NCBI GenBank assembly: GCA_023014485.1
Contig: JAJOZX010009082.1
Span: 28,501 to 92,500, forward strand
DNA from: Bathynomus jamesi
Taxonomy: Eukaryota > Arthropoda > Malacostraca > Isopoda > Cirolanidae
Length of the DNA: 64,000 nt
Direction of reading: 5' to 3'
Part shown: one piece after another, positions 46,033-56,249 of the stretch
How positions within the stretch are numbered: position 1 is the first letter of the stretch
Layout: every line of letters begins with the position of its first letter
Translations under genes and position numbers: made by a program
Notes under the pieces: model-generated
What the model was told of the DNA's origin: nothing
The model's database searches: none
Seen by the model: only the letters and a program-made list of their open reading frames with translations

Positions 46033-47898
46033 CGGTCCGCAACCAGGGACGGAATCGGCTTCCCCGACTCACCCCGAAGGGGGGGTAGGGGCCACCGACC
46101 CCGCAGCTGCTTCACCCGTAGTAGAACGAGAGGTGGAGAGTGGAACAGGGAGTTCAGAGGGGGGCTCCCCTGGGGGGGGAGAGACGACGAGACGGGCCCA
46201 GCCGAAACCCCCGACTCCCCACCAGAGGGGGGCTGGGGAGAACCAGATGTTCGAGGGCTCGTCAAACCAGACAAGCACTGACGGGGGGGGGAGGAAAGGT
46301 CCACCACAGGTGGGAGAGGTAGATCCAGGAGAGAGACTCCATGAAGAAGGGCCAGGCTCCTCTCGACCGGGTCCACCATGGGAACAGCGTCAGTAATCGA
46401 GGGTGTCATGGGGCGGTGTACCTCAACCGACACCCGGACACTGGTCGGGGCACCGGGAGGTGACGCCTCACCAGCCCTCCGTATAGCGGGGGGAGTCCCG
46501 AGCGGATCAGGAGCGGCGCGCCGCTTCCCCTCCGGTGAAGAAGGGGAAGCAGGGCGAGCAGCGGTCATGATCGGGTCTGGAGGACTCCGACTCCGACCAC
46601 GGCGACGCTTCCTCCTCCCTTCGGGGCATCACCTTCCCCACCCGAGAGACGAGTAGGCAAGGATCCAGACCCCAAGGCCGGAGAGGGAGAAGGGGCACTT
46701 GTAGGCAGGGAATCAGATGGGATGTCTGAAAGTGAGGCAGAGGAACAAGAAGGGCCCGCGGCGCCAGGAGGACCACCAACCCCCGGAACTTCCAGGGGGG
46801 GCACCACTCCGGTAGACGCCGGGGTAGCACGGGAGGGGCCCGAGGACCCGCCAGGGCCAAGAGCCGCAGCATAGGACAACCCCCGCCGCGGCTCCCGGTC
46901 ACGGACCCTATCGCGCGCCTCCCGCGCACTAAGGAATTCGGTAGTCCTTAAGGACCGCACCTCGAATTCAAATTTGAAAACGGGGCAGTCCCGAGAGGAG
47001 GAAGGGTGGGCCCCCGAGCAGTTCGAGCACCGCGGGGGCTTCGTGCACGGGGTAGGGTGCGCAGGCCCACCGCAGCGGACACATAGCTTACCCTCACGGC
47101 GGCACGCAGAGCTAACATGGCCGAACCGGTTGCAGCCAAAGCAACGAACCGGGTCAGGCACATATGGTCGCACCGAAAACTCACACGACCGGCGATCACC
47201 CACGCCCCAGAACACCTGGGCCGGAGGCACAAGGGAGTCAAAGGTCAGGAGCAGACGAGCGGACGGGGTAAGAGCACCATCCCGGCGCGACGAAAAGCGG
47301 AAGACCTTCGTTACCCCCTGGGGGGCAAGATCCTCCTGCAACTCGCCAACCGGGATTGACAGCAGACGGGAAGCGAAAATGGTGCCCTGACAGCTATTCA
47401 ATTGCGGATGGGGAGTCACAGAAACTCTGCAACCCAAGACATCCTGCAACTGTAGAAGGGACTCAGTCACCCCGAAGAACGGGACTTCAAAAGAAGAGAC
47501 CCATCCTTCAGAGGGCGGATATCATAACGACAGGGAACCCCCACCGTCTTAAGGCGCTGAAACACCCGTTCCGAGTTGCCCGGAAGGGAGCCAGCGGAAG
47601 GGCGGAGAACAAGGAACCTGTCCACCGGACAGAAATTGACAGCCGGGACAGGTCCATGTGTAACGGTAACCGGGAGTGGGCGAGAGAACAAGGGCCGCGA
47701 AGACCCCGCCCTACGGCCACCACGAGTCCGGCCACGAGAGCCAGACGCCGCAGAGGACGAGAGGGGGCCATACGGCTTGAAGGTCAATCCAGCGGAGGCA
47801 GAGGCCGCTGAACGACCAGAAGTAGTAGTCTTATCCAAATCCAAGGGCGGGCCAGAGTCGTCAACAGGAGGGGATTGAAGTTTAGAAATTGAACCCAT
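46029..47898 (-). pseudogene. I-like LINE ORF1 (Gag-like, CCHC knuckles)
   Basis: I take the ATG at 47898 (MGSISKLQSPPVDD) as start. An Arg/Gly/Ser-rich N-terminal stretch is followed by ERVFQRLKTVGVPCRYDIRP. One G is missing in the run at 47470-47473, after which VTESLLQLQDVLGCRVSV continues. Three knuckles follow: CFGCNRFGHVSSAC, CVRCGGPAHPTPC and CSNCSGAHPSSSRDC. Next are LRTTEFLSAREARDRVRDRE and RGLSYAAALG, a long Pro/Ser-rich tail and, after another shift near 46610, RRKRRRGRSRSPPDP to the stop at 46029. The protein coats LINE RNA. The gene is intact apart from two single-base shifts. Confidence 0.82.
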
Positions 47899-48452
47899 AA
47901 ACAATAGCTTTACAAAAAAGACAGCCTCGGACCCAAGGCAATGCACCATCCGCCGCTGCATCCTTCAAGGCGCAGGCCCAACGTCCCGGGTAGCCCGCCC
48001 CCCAACCTGACTGTCGTTTTAAAAACAGCAGATTGGCACTACGGAGATTTGTCCGTTAAGGGCCAAGCAAAGACCCAATCCAGACGCAGCAGCGGTCCGG
48101 GCGCCCGTACCGTCCCCAGAGCACGGCTCAGCCACGGAGCGATGCCCCCCGGCGGGTGCACCCGATGACCCCAAGACTGCAAAATACAAACAGGGGGGGG
48201 GGATACTACAATTAACAGAGGCACAAGACCGAGTCAAGACAAAAGAAATTCCGGGAGAGACGGAAAAAAAAGGGGGAGCAAAAAGAAAGAAAAGGAAAAA
48301 AGAAAAGAAAAAAAAAAAAACGCAACTAGGTAACTCTTCGCCCACACCCCGCGAGGAGTTGAGGAAACCACCAACAACCCATGAGGTGTACGAGCCCCCT
48401 CGGCCCGGCAAGCCGGAGTACCTAATCGAGGGGGTATATATATATATATATT

Positions 48453-48661
48453 TTTTTTTAATTGGGATTGTTTAACCTCCTTCGCAACATCTAAGGTCAT
48501 ATGACGGAGGGGGACCTACAGCTTTACGTGGGATCCGAACCACGGGTCGCTACATAATCTGGTCGCAGAGGACGGTCTCCCATCCAACTACTACCCAGAC
48601 CCAATGTCGCTTAACTTCGCTGATCTCCGAGAAGCGGTGTTACGACATCGGCCACTACATA
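48453..48661 (-). mobile_element. 5S-rRNA-headed SINE (SINE3-like)
   Basis: On the - strand the head matches 5S rRNA: GATCAGCGAAGTTAAGCGAC (about 48632-48613) and GTAGTTGGATGGGAGACC, which correspond to GATCACCGAAGTTAAGC and TACTTGGATGGGTGACC of 5S, in the internal control region. A unique body with GTTCGGATCCCACGTAAAGC follows, then a tail AATTAAAAAAAAA next to (TA)n. A pol III promoter in the 5S part would drive it. Its tail abuts the same TA repeat as the 5' end of the I-like LINE. SINE3 families are known in fishes and some invertebrates. Confidence 0.7.
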
Positions 48662-48680
48662 GCCCATATATATATATATA

Positions 48681-49055
48681 CAGGGTGGGCCAAAGGTAAC
48701 CATACATAGGGAAAATAAACACTTTTATGAAAAACGGTTTTTATTCATAAAATATGTTCTAGTATCGTGTCCATTGTACCTTCATCTGTGGCTGTAAGTC
48801 TTCTACCACTTTTCTGTTGATCTGCAACACTTCCAGTTTTTTGGAACTTTGTAATAAGTTTTGCCACAGTGTCGTGTGTGATGTTCTTTCCATGTTTTCT
48901 GTTGAATTCCATTGCAACCTTGCGACTGCTTCCTGACCCGGCCATCAGTATGACATCAATTCGTTCTTCTCTTGACAAACGCATTTTTCAAGGGTATCTG
49001 AAAAATTAAAAAACATGTTAAAATCCCTATGTATGGCTACCTTTGGCCCACCCTG
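48681..49055 (-). mobile_element. Mariner MITE keeping the HTH domain
   Basis: Ends CAGGGTGGGCCAAAGGTAAC and its complement (one mismatch: CATACAT/CCATACAT region), with TA at the left and a mutated TA at the right. Only 375 bp remain: both inverted repeats and the start of the transposase gene. The body between the HTH coding region and the opposite end is deleted. Confidence 0.88.
48745..48984 (-). CDS. Mariner helix-turn-helix-only protein
   Basis: A 79-codon open frame MRLSREERIDVILMAGSGSS..KVAMEFNRKHGKNITHDTVAKL and TKFQKTGSVADQQKSGRR is the first HTH of a mariner transposase with its AT-hook-like GRR end. It stops after EGTMDTILEHIL near the other inverted repeat. There is no catalytic domain. 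If made, it could bind mariner ends without cutting. The start ATG is the natural mariner start, about 70 bp inside the inverted repeat. Confidence 0.7.
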   Translation of the reverse strand: MRLSREERIDVILMAGSGSSRKVAMEFNRKHGKNITHDTVAKLITKFQKTGSVADQQKSGRRLTATDEGTMDTILEHIL

Positions 49056-49056
49056 C

Positions 49057-49062
<6 letters not shown>

Positions 49063-49088
<26 letters not shown>
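49063..49088. repeat. (TA)n microsatellite
   Basis: Alternating TA directly following the mariner MITE. Confidence 0.95.
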
Positions 49089-49092
<4 letters not shown>

Positions 49093-49131
49093 ATTATTTC
49101 ACGAAAGTAACACGTGAAAATATTTATGATG

Positions 49132-49279
49132 AATAAAACCACGAAGGAAAGGAAACACAAATGATGCTCAAGCGCTTTCGTCTAATGACATCCTCAGGAA
49201 TACTGAGTGTTCCTGAGGATGTCATTAGACGAAAGCGCTTGAGCACCATTTTGTGTTTCCTTTCCTTCGTGGTTTTATT
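49132..49279. repeat. Foldback palindrome with 70-bp arms
   Basis: Arms 49132-49200 and 49210-49279 are reverse complements with two differences, around a 9-nt spacer TACTGAGTG. Each arm contains CTGAGGATGTC..GACGAAAGCG on one strand, which recalls the CTGANGA and GAAA core of a hammerhead ribozyme, although an extra T would have to be bulged before stem II. No coding sequence. Confidence 0.92.
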
Positions 49280-49342
49280 TCTCATATATATATTATATAT
49301 ATATTGGCATAGTAAATCTAGTCTAGTCATACTAATTGTTCA

Positions 49343-51660
49343 GTGAATGAAGCTGGAGAGAAGAGGCAAGTGCATTACAACCTCAACCAGACAGTCCAGA
49401 CACTACTGGTAGCTTTAGCAAAACTCCATCAGAAGAATCTCAAGATGATCCACAGCCTGCTGGTTCCTCTCATTGTAATTACCAAGATCTGGAGAACCTG
49501 TGCAGAGCTGTTGATAGGTAAATTAGCACTTGTGAATTGTGATTGTTCTTTAATAACTGTACTTAGTTGTATGTGCCATGTCATTTTGGTAGACTTAAAA
49601 TGGCTATTGTTTTTCTCAACTTCAAAATACAATCTTGCAGGTATTCAATTTCTGACAGAGCAGGTGCAGCAGTTTTATAATTTTTGGCATTATCACTGAT
49701 GATGACAACACTAACGTCATTGACAGGTAAGATTTCAAAATTATTATTATTACATTTTCATACACATTTCCTAAGCTTTTTTAACAAAATTACAATTACT
49801 ATTACTAATAAGAAGTAAAGTAATTTTATTTAATTATACATATTATACATTGTAACATGGAAAAATAAGTTTCAAATATATTGGGCTCAGGCATAAAAGT
49901 CAGTGTATTTAGCCCATCACTGTTCATTATTTCCTGTTGTACATATTCCTTTTTATCAGTGCTACCTCCAGCCTTATAAATTTGTAAATAATTTTCATTA
50001 ATACAGGAGTAAACTACGAAGGTAACGGTGTAAGTACCATGAACAGATCAGAGCTGAGGAAAAAGTATTCTTTGGTTTAGTGGACAGCATTTATGTTGAT
50101 GGCTGACAGGATGGTACTGTGACAATTACAGAGTTAGAGGGGTGACATTATCAACAAACCAAAGTAGAAGAGCACTATGTTATAGTCGGAGAACTGGGTA
50201 AGCCACTGTTTTCTGTATGGTATGTTTTAAATTTTTAGTGGATAGCATAAATTTGGTCTTTGTAACATTAAGGAGTAAGAACTATGTGATAGTTATAGAT
50301 GTTCATTGGTCATACCTGGTAATCTACTGATCTCAAATACATTTATTATTTCCTTAAATATTGTTTAAAATGTTTCAGGAGGACATTATCTGACACATGT
50401 TACCCCAGAGAATGGGAATGGTGTATCAATTGCACTGTCTCTGAAGCAGTGAAGGACACTGATCTGGAAAACAACCTGCAAGTCATGGGGTCAGATGGAA
50501 CTGCAGTGATGACTGGACATAATTCAGGGGTGATCAGAGTCTTTGAAGAGCTTATTGGAAGACCACTGCAAAGGATCATATGCCTCTTGCATTGTAACGA
50601 ACTACTTCTTCATCATGTTTTCAATGAGCTCGATGGGACTACGAAGAGCCCTGATAGTTTTTCAGGGCCAATAGGAAAACAGCTAGGTGGTATGGTTTCT
50701 GAATGGGATGATGTCAATTTTAAGCCAATCAGAAATCAGAATTTTGCTATATTGCCCAATGATGTAATTGATGATCTCAGTCGTGACCAATACTATGCTT
50801 ATAGAATATGCATGGCAGTCATGCTAGGGACTATTGAAAAGGACCTTGAGCTTTTAGAAGTTTGGCCATTAAATCACTTAAGATGGCTGACATTAGGTTG
50901 TAGAATACTCAGATTCTATGTTTCACAGAAAAAGCTGAGTTCTGTTTAAAAGTGTATTTCCCCAGCTGGTTTGAAATCAAGAAGAATCACTCAGTGACTG
51001 ATGGTTCAAGAAACATCTTTTCAATGCTGAGCAGAATCTCCAAGTTTCCTAATAAGAAAGTAAAAGACATTGCCCTAAAAACCCAAAGAAGGAATGCTTT
51101 TTTTGCTTACCCTGAAAACATAATATGAATGCTTGGTGATGAGGACAGGGAGAGAAGAAACACTGCAGTAAATAAGATCCTGGTACTGAGGGGTGAAGTA
51201 GAGAAAACAACCCAGAACATCAGAGTCAAAATGGATTTCATTGGTGGAGATTTGGAAGTTGAGGATGATGTGAATGATGATGATTATAACAGTTTGAGTT
51301 ATACAAGAGACTGCACTGTCAGGAAATTTAAGGTGCCTATAATCAATGAAAATGCTAAATCGTATGATGAGATGAGTAACCTTGATAACTTGACAGCAGA
51401 GCCTCCAATAGTTACCCATCTTACATCAACTGAACTTGCGAACATTAGAAAAAATCCTTTGAAGTTCAAACAGCCATGCCACAATCAAGTGGTAGAATGC
51501 CATATCAAGCTTGTGACTGAGGCATCTGCAGCTGTCATTGGGTTCAATAGAAGAGATGGCATGATCCAGCAGTATATAAAATTCCGTAAACTGATAAAAA
51601 AGTTTAATACAAAGCAAGAATTTGTTTAGATTCTACATTTATTTGATGAAATTTTATAGT
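49343..51660 (+). pseudogene. hAT-like family X, copy C
   Basis: Degenerate N-terminal frames are followed by YVDG-stop-QDGT (TGA at 50104-50106 for Arg of the FDGR-x-D block), VEEHYVIVGELG, GGHYLTHVTPENG, then from 50449 GSDGTAVMTGHNSGVIRVFE, CLLHCNELLLHHVFNELDGT and PLNHLRWLTLGCRILRFYVS. After frameshifts come YFPSWFEIKKNHSVTDGSRN and, from 51129, a 166-codon acidic tail ending EPPIVTHLTSTELANI, PCHNQVVECHIKLVTEASA. All blocks are in the order of copies A and B. It has introns (GT..AG between 50200 and 50380) and several breaks. Confidence 0.68.
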
Positions 51661-52338
51661 GTAAATTTGTAATATATGGTCAATATGCATTACTTTTTCA
51701 TGAAAATGTGTTAAAACTGTTTTACACTTTTGGAAATAATTTTATCAGTCTCAGCATCAAAAAAAAATCATAAAAATTTTTTAGATTGTGTTTCTACCTA
51801 TTATAGAACCCAAAATAGGCAAAATACAAGGTTTTTTACAGTTGCATATGGATGTGGTACATATAGGGTGTGGTTGCTGATGCAGTATCACTTGCAACCA
51901 CCCAAAACCACTACCAATGTTCATTTTTAGACATTTGACAACTATCTAGTACCCGTGATTTTTTAAATATTGATTTTCATAAAAATACACTCCACCCTAG
52001 CCATCACCTGCCCAAACCCGCAAAAATGTTCTTGAAATGCAGAAACAGGTTCTTGTAACACAAATTTATACTTAGTGATGTGAGTCATTTTTTTTTGTCA
52101 TTTTTTTGTTTAAAACGAAGATAGTCCATTTTTTTTGTTTTTTTTGTTTTTATTGTTTTAAACTTATTCTATATTTTTCTTCCTTTAATCTAATAAGTAT
52201 ATTAGTATTACCTATAATTTACTATACTACCATGCTTATACGGTTATACTTAGTATATATAGTCATCTTTTAGAAAAACTGAATCGTGCAAAAAGTATAT
52301 AATAGAAAGGAAAAACAAACCCTCATTTTTTATATGTA
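51661..52338. other. Copy C 3' flank and AT-rich stretch
   Basis: The first 300 bp (to about 51970) are the inverted counterpart of 40850-41040 and probably the terminal region of family X. The rest, to the Tc1 element, is T-rich, with no gene seen. Confidence 0.5.
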
Positions 52339-53731
52339 CAGTGCCCGCGAAAAGTATCCGATCACCCTGGAAATTTGTATTTTTTACATAAAAAACAATG
52401 TTTAAATGTATACTAACCTTATATTAGTATTTTGTCATCTGTCCTTTGGTTTGGATGACTTGTTCTAGACGTTTTGTCATGGATTTAATCAAGTTTTGAC
52501 AAACTTCCACTGATATTTCCTTGCACCATACCTTTTTGATGGCTTCTTGTAATTTTTCGACTGAGCCAGTGTCGTGGCATTCAACCTTATTTTTTATTAT
52601 TAGCCACATATTTTCTATCGGATTGAGATCTGGACTATTACCAGGCCAATCCAAAATATCAAATTTATTGTCAGTAATCCATTTTGTCACTATTTTGGCC
52701 CTGTGACATGGTGCACCATCATGCATGTATGTTTTTGTCCTTTGGATTGCCATTGCCATTGGAAGTTTATCCTGTAGCATTGCTAAATACCGTGCACCAT
52801 TCATAGTTGTGTTCTTCGGAAGAAAATATAGGTTTCCACGCTCATAGTAACCGAAACAACCCCAAACCATCACACTTGGAGGGTGTTTCATTGTCTTTAG
52901 GGTGTATTTAGGGTCCATCCTATTTGAGCCAATGGGCCGGCGAACCTTTTTTGGACAACTTCTGAATGTCAAAAATGTCGACTCATCACTAAATAAAACC
53001 TTCTTCCAGTCATCAACAGTCCAATGAATATATTTTTTACAAAATGTGACACGTTTTTTACGCATTTTTTCATTAATGAACGGTTTTTAGCAGCATGGCG
53101 AGATGGTAATCCGAGTTCTTTTGGAGCCGCTCCTGGATAGTTCGTTCAGAAACACCAGATAACAAATTATTCATATTAAATTTTATTTCTTTCGCAGTTA
53201 TTGTTGGGTTTTTCAATACTAAACATTTCATAAGTTTGTCTGTTCGTGAAATTGTTTTTCTCGGTCTGCCAGATCGTTTTTTAGGGACTGGCGTGGTTAG
53301 GCCGGCATTGTTCTTAGCCCGTGAAACCCATAAATTAACGGTACTTTGGGATATGTTTAATTCCTTAGCTATCTGTCTCTGTGATTTCCCACATGTATGC
53401 AAAGCAACAATAGCACCTCGACAATCACTCTTAAGTTGTTTTTTAGCACACATTATATATAAATTTTATTTACTCCACTTTCTGTAAAAAATAACAAAAT
53501 ATCAATAAATTTACACAAACAGTGAAATCTGACAACTTTGAGACACAGCCACCCGCAACGAAGGCTACCAGAACACTAATTTGAGAATGCGTTGGATAGC
53601 TCTCATATCAGCGAGCAACCTCAAAGTTACCAGATGTCGCTAGAACAAATAGAAAGTGAATTGTGTGTCTCTGAATATCAAGGGAAAATATTGTATTTTC
53701 TTGAGTGATCGGATACTTTTCGCGGGCACTG
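52339..53731 (-). mobile_element. Tc1-like transposon
   Basis: Ends CAGTGCCCGCGAAAAGTATC and complement, with TA on both sides (52337-52338 and 53732-53733). Length 1393 bp with one transposase gene on the - strand, in two parts. Inverted repeats are about 27 bp. Complete in structure and young by appearance. Confidence 0.95.
52424..53453 (-). pseudogene. Tc1-like transposase with two single-base shifts
   Basis: The start at 53453 (MCAKKQLKSDCRGAIVAL) opens the paired HTH (KSQRQIAKELNISQSTVNLW), then SGRPRKTISRTDK (GRPR hook) and SERTIQERLQK. The frame needs one more A at 53119-53122 (giving ELGLPSRHAAK) and one more at 53084-53088 (giving KPFINEK). Then MRKKRVTFCKKYIHWT leads into the core: VLFSDESTF (first Asp), MHDGAPCHRA (second Asp) and WPGNSPDLNPIENMW (DD34E, Glu in NPIEN). 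Stop at 52424. Both shifts are in A runs, so the gene might be intact in the real genome. It cuts and pastes the element at TA sites. Confidence 0.9.
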
Positions 53732-53819
53732 TATATATATTTTTTAACTAGAACATAAAACATTCTTCCTCGTTTCAAACAATATACATAATTGTGATTT
53801 GCAAGAGTACCAGTATATC

Positions 53820-55761
53820 TGTGCTCATGAAGGTTGAAGTTTATAGGGTATACCAGCCTCCGGGCCCCCCCCCCCCATTTAAGGGTATTAGCCGCTCAGG
53901 GGCAGGGGTCTCATGGGTGCTGACGCCACTCATTGTCGCCCAGTTCGCAGCGTGGCCTTCCGAGCATCCGGGAATTTCTTCCGGTGCTCTGCAACACCCA
54001 GGAGCATGTACTGCAGCTGGTCCTCCTTCTTCGTGTGGCGCCTGTTGTATTCTTGTGCCAATGCCATGGCCCACTCGGCATGGTCGTTGGTCACGGACAG
54101 GTTCCGGACCACCTCGGCAGCCGCTTGGAATTGCTCGCTGTCTGGCCATTTCGACACATCCTGCTCCAGGAATCCACTTCGCAATTGGAGTCGGTCGAAG
54201 AACTGGCGAGTCCTCCCCGTCACGAATGTCTCTAATGACAGGGAAGAGCACGCCAGGACCGACGCTCTCTTGGGCGGGTCGTCCTCCTCCGTTGGCTCCT
54301 CCAACATCGCAGCAGTCATCGCCTTCGTTTCCGGAGGAACATCGTTGTCGAAGAGAGCCAGGGCCACCAACTCCTCGGACAAGTACCACAGGTGGTTGGC
54401 GAATTTTGACTTGGCTGCTTTCGTCGCCACCTTGTCTTCGTATTTTTCCAGAGCCTGGAGGAGCCAGAGATCTCTCAGGGGGGCCTTCGCCGCGTTCGGG
54501 GCCTCCGTCCACGCCTTTGTGTAGAACTTCACGGCGAACACGCTCAGGCGCCGAACTCCAGCCTCTTCCTTGGCTGTGAGCCGTAACTGCTGCCGGAACA
54601 TCCATACCTTCAGGGCGACCTGGAGGAGCTGCACCTCGCCGCCACAAGAGACCAGGATCAGGAGTCGATCAACCTGTTCCTTGGACATCAGATCCGCCAT
54701 CAGCTTCCCATCCCAGTGAACAACGAGCGCAGCTTCTCGATGGAAGAACTCCTTGAGCTGAGTGGCAACTTGTTGGCATTGCGCCATCCTCTGGCGCTGT
54801 ATGGATGACCGGTTGATGTTCAACTCACCAATGTTGTGGCCAAAGGACCGAGCCGTCTCACCGAGAACGTAAACGGCGTCGCGGTCGGTCAGCTTCGTGC
54901 GGTCCAAGCTAGCTGCCAGTGCCAGTGAAATGATATTCGCTGGCCGACTGCACTCGAGTGGGCTGCAACCTCCGACAGCGCCACAGGTGGGAGAGTCGCT
55001 GGGGGGTGAAGAGCTCGAGCTGGAAGAGGCCAATTCTGCTGTTTGAGTAGTAGTGGCCATTTCTTCAGTCACACGGCGCCGATGGCGTTGTTCAGCCTCC
55101 CTCCGCTGCGCAACATTGCGCTCTGTGTGAGCCAGGACCATATCAGCTCCTCCCATGGTCCCCCTGCAGCCGGGTTCTCATTGGGCGATCAGGAAGGCCT
55201 TGTCCTCCTTGATGTTCATCATGTTCAGTGCGTCAGCGTGGGCGACATCGAAGAGGTTGCAGAACATCTGCTGGAAGGAGGCTTCCCTTGCAATCTGGGC
55301 ATCTGAGCGTCGATTCTTGTTCTTCTTGAGAAGCTTGTATTCGCCATACAACTTCTCTAGCTTCTCAGTGATGTGGTCTCATCTCGTCGTTGGAATCCGC
55401 GCTTTCGTCCACAAGATAAGCACTTCATCAGCAACGGCCGTGACAGCCTCCCTCGTTGTCATTGCCGCCTTCGTGCTCAGCTTGTGCAGAGTCAGGCCGA
55501 GGACGTCGCCGATGGATGGCAGCTTGCTCCCCGTGAGTGCAGAGACTGGCGTCACAAGGAAGTTTTTTGAATGTGTACTGGCCATTTCACCAAAATACCT
55601 GGGGAAGATACATTGGAAACGTTTAATACCAATTCTAAAGGCAAGCCCCAAAAAAACACTAATCTGTCAACGGTGAGAGCAACACCACACACAATCCGAC
55701 CCTCTCAGCAAGGCGTGTCAACGGCCCACATAGGGGCATAACTTCAACCTTCTTGAGCACA
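53820..55761 (-). mobile_element. GC-rich element with core-deleted transposase
   Basis: Near-identical 22-bp inverted repeats TGTGCTCATGAAGGTTGAAG-TT (53820-53841) and the complement of TGTGCTCAAGAAGGTTGAAG-TT (55740-55761). No flanking duplication was found. A poly-C run lies at about 53865-53877. The coding region is much richer in GC than the neighbouring sequence. One long reading frame on the - strand fills most of it. Confidence 0.65.
53930..55600 (-). pseudogene. Transposase-like protein, N module fused to C part
   Basis: The frame starts near FPRYFGEMASTHSKNFLVTP and has SKLPSIGDVLGLTLHKLSTK, VLILWTKARIPTTR, FDVAHADALNMM, a Ser-rich linker, LTDRDAVYVLGETARSFGHN, ELNINRSSIQRQRM and LVVHWDGKLMADL. 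After LLQVA it passes directly to WMFRQQLRLTAKEEAGVRRL, WLLQALEKYEDKVATKAAKS, HLWYLSEELVALALFD and VAEHRKKFPDARKATL. From memory of related arthropod proteins, a segment with FDTTASNTG and a C-R-HH motif should lie after LLQVA; it is absent. The only breaks are TGA at 55379-55381 and 55178-55180, both where Arg is expected. Confidence 0.6.
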
Positions 55762-55963
55762 GGGTAAATATTATTATTTCTCAATGACATTTTAACCACA
55801 GTGTTTTTATGCATAACCTCACAGAATGAGACCCTGGGAGCAAGAGAAATATACGTTTGAAAATCCCCCTCTATGCTTGAGGACCACCCTAATATATATA
55901 TTCCAAATAGAAAAAAAAAAAATAAAAATATTCAGCTCTTTCTTTAACCTTTGTGTTAACCTA

Positions 55964-56243
55964 ATGCTGTTTAACTTTCATTATCTGATTCTATTTCCAT
56001 TGAAGAATCATTATCACTAGATTGATTAGAGCATATAGTTTCAATATCACAGGTACTGGTACTTATTGCAGATTTGGATGTTGACAAAGCCAATGTAGCA
56101 CCATGTTTTACTTCACTTTCTTGGAATTTTGCATTTTGGGATATAAATACTAGCTTTGCTGCTCTGTCTGTGCTTAATCGGTTTCTTTTGGCTGTATGGA
56201 TATTACTGTATGTGCTAAATGATCTCGGAGGTAATGAAAGGGC
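55964..56243 (-). pseudogene. hAT-like C-terminal fragment
   Basis: On the - strand SLPPRSFSTYSNIHTAKRNR, LSTDRAAKLVFISQNAKF then an acidic Ser-rich end (SDNDSSMEIESDNES). RSFSTYSNIHTAKRNRL resembles the ER-x-FS..R-x2-L dimerisation end of hAT transposases. Upstream sequence is low-complexity, so nothing else of the gene remains. Confidence 0.55.
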
Positions 56244-56249
56244 GAAATA

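Larger units (their letters stand above)
42106..48435 (-). mobile_element. I-like LINE, near full length
   Basis: About 6.3 kb, GC-rich, with a 5' leader (48435-47899), ORF1, an overlapping ORF2, a short 3' UTR with a G/C-tract and a poly(A) tail (42136-42106). Endonuclease, RT and RNase H domains are all present. Both ends are next to (TA)n, as expected if it inserted in a TA microsatellite and duplicated part of it. Frameshifts are few and lie mostly in homopolymers. Presence of RNase H and CCHC knuckles points to the I/Nimb group; exact clade not determined. Confidence 0.88.

Noticed and set aside
48480..48661. A functional 5S rRNA gene
   Set aside because: Only the internal control region is well matched, the ends do not pair as in 5S, and it continues into a SINE-like body with an A tail.
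53841..54647. 268-codon Gly/Pro/Arg-rich - strand frame and + strand frames at 53794-54579
   Set aside because: They are shadows of the transposase-like frame at 53930-55156. Composition is low-complexity and no motif is seen.
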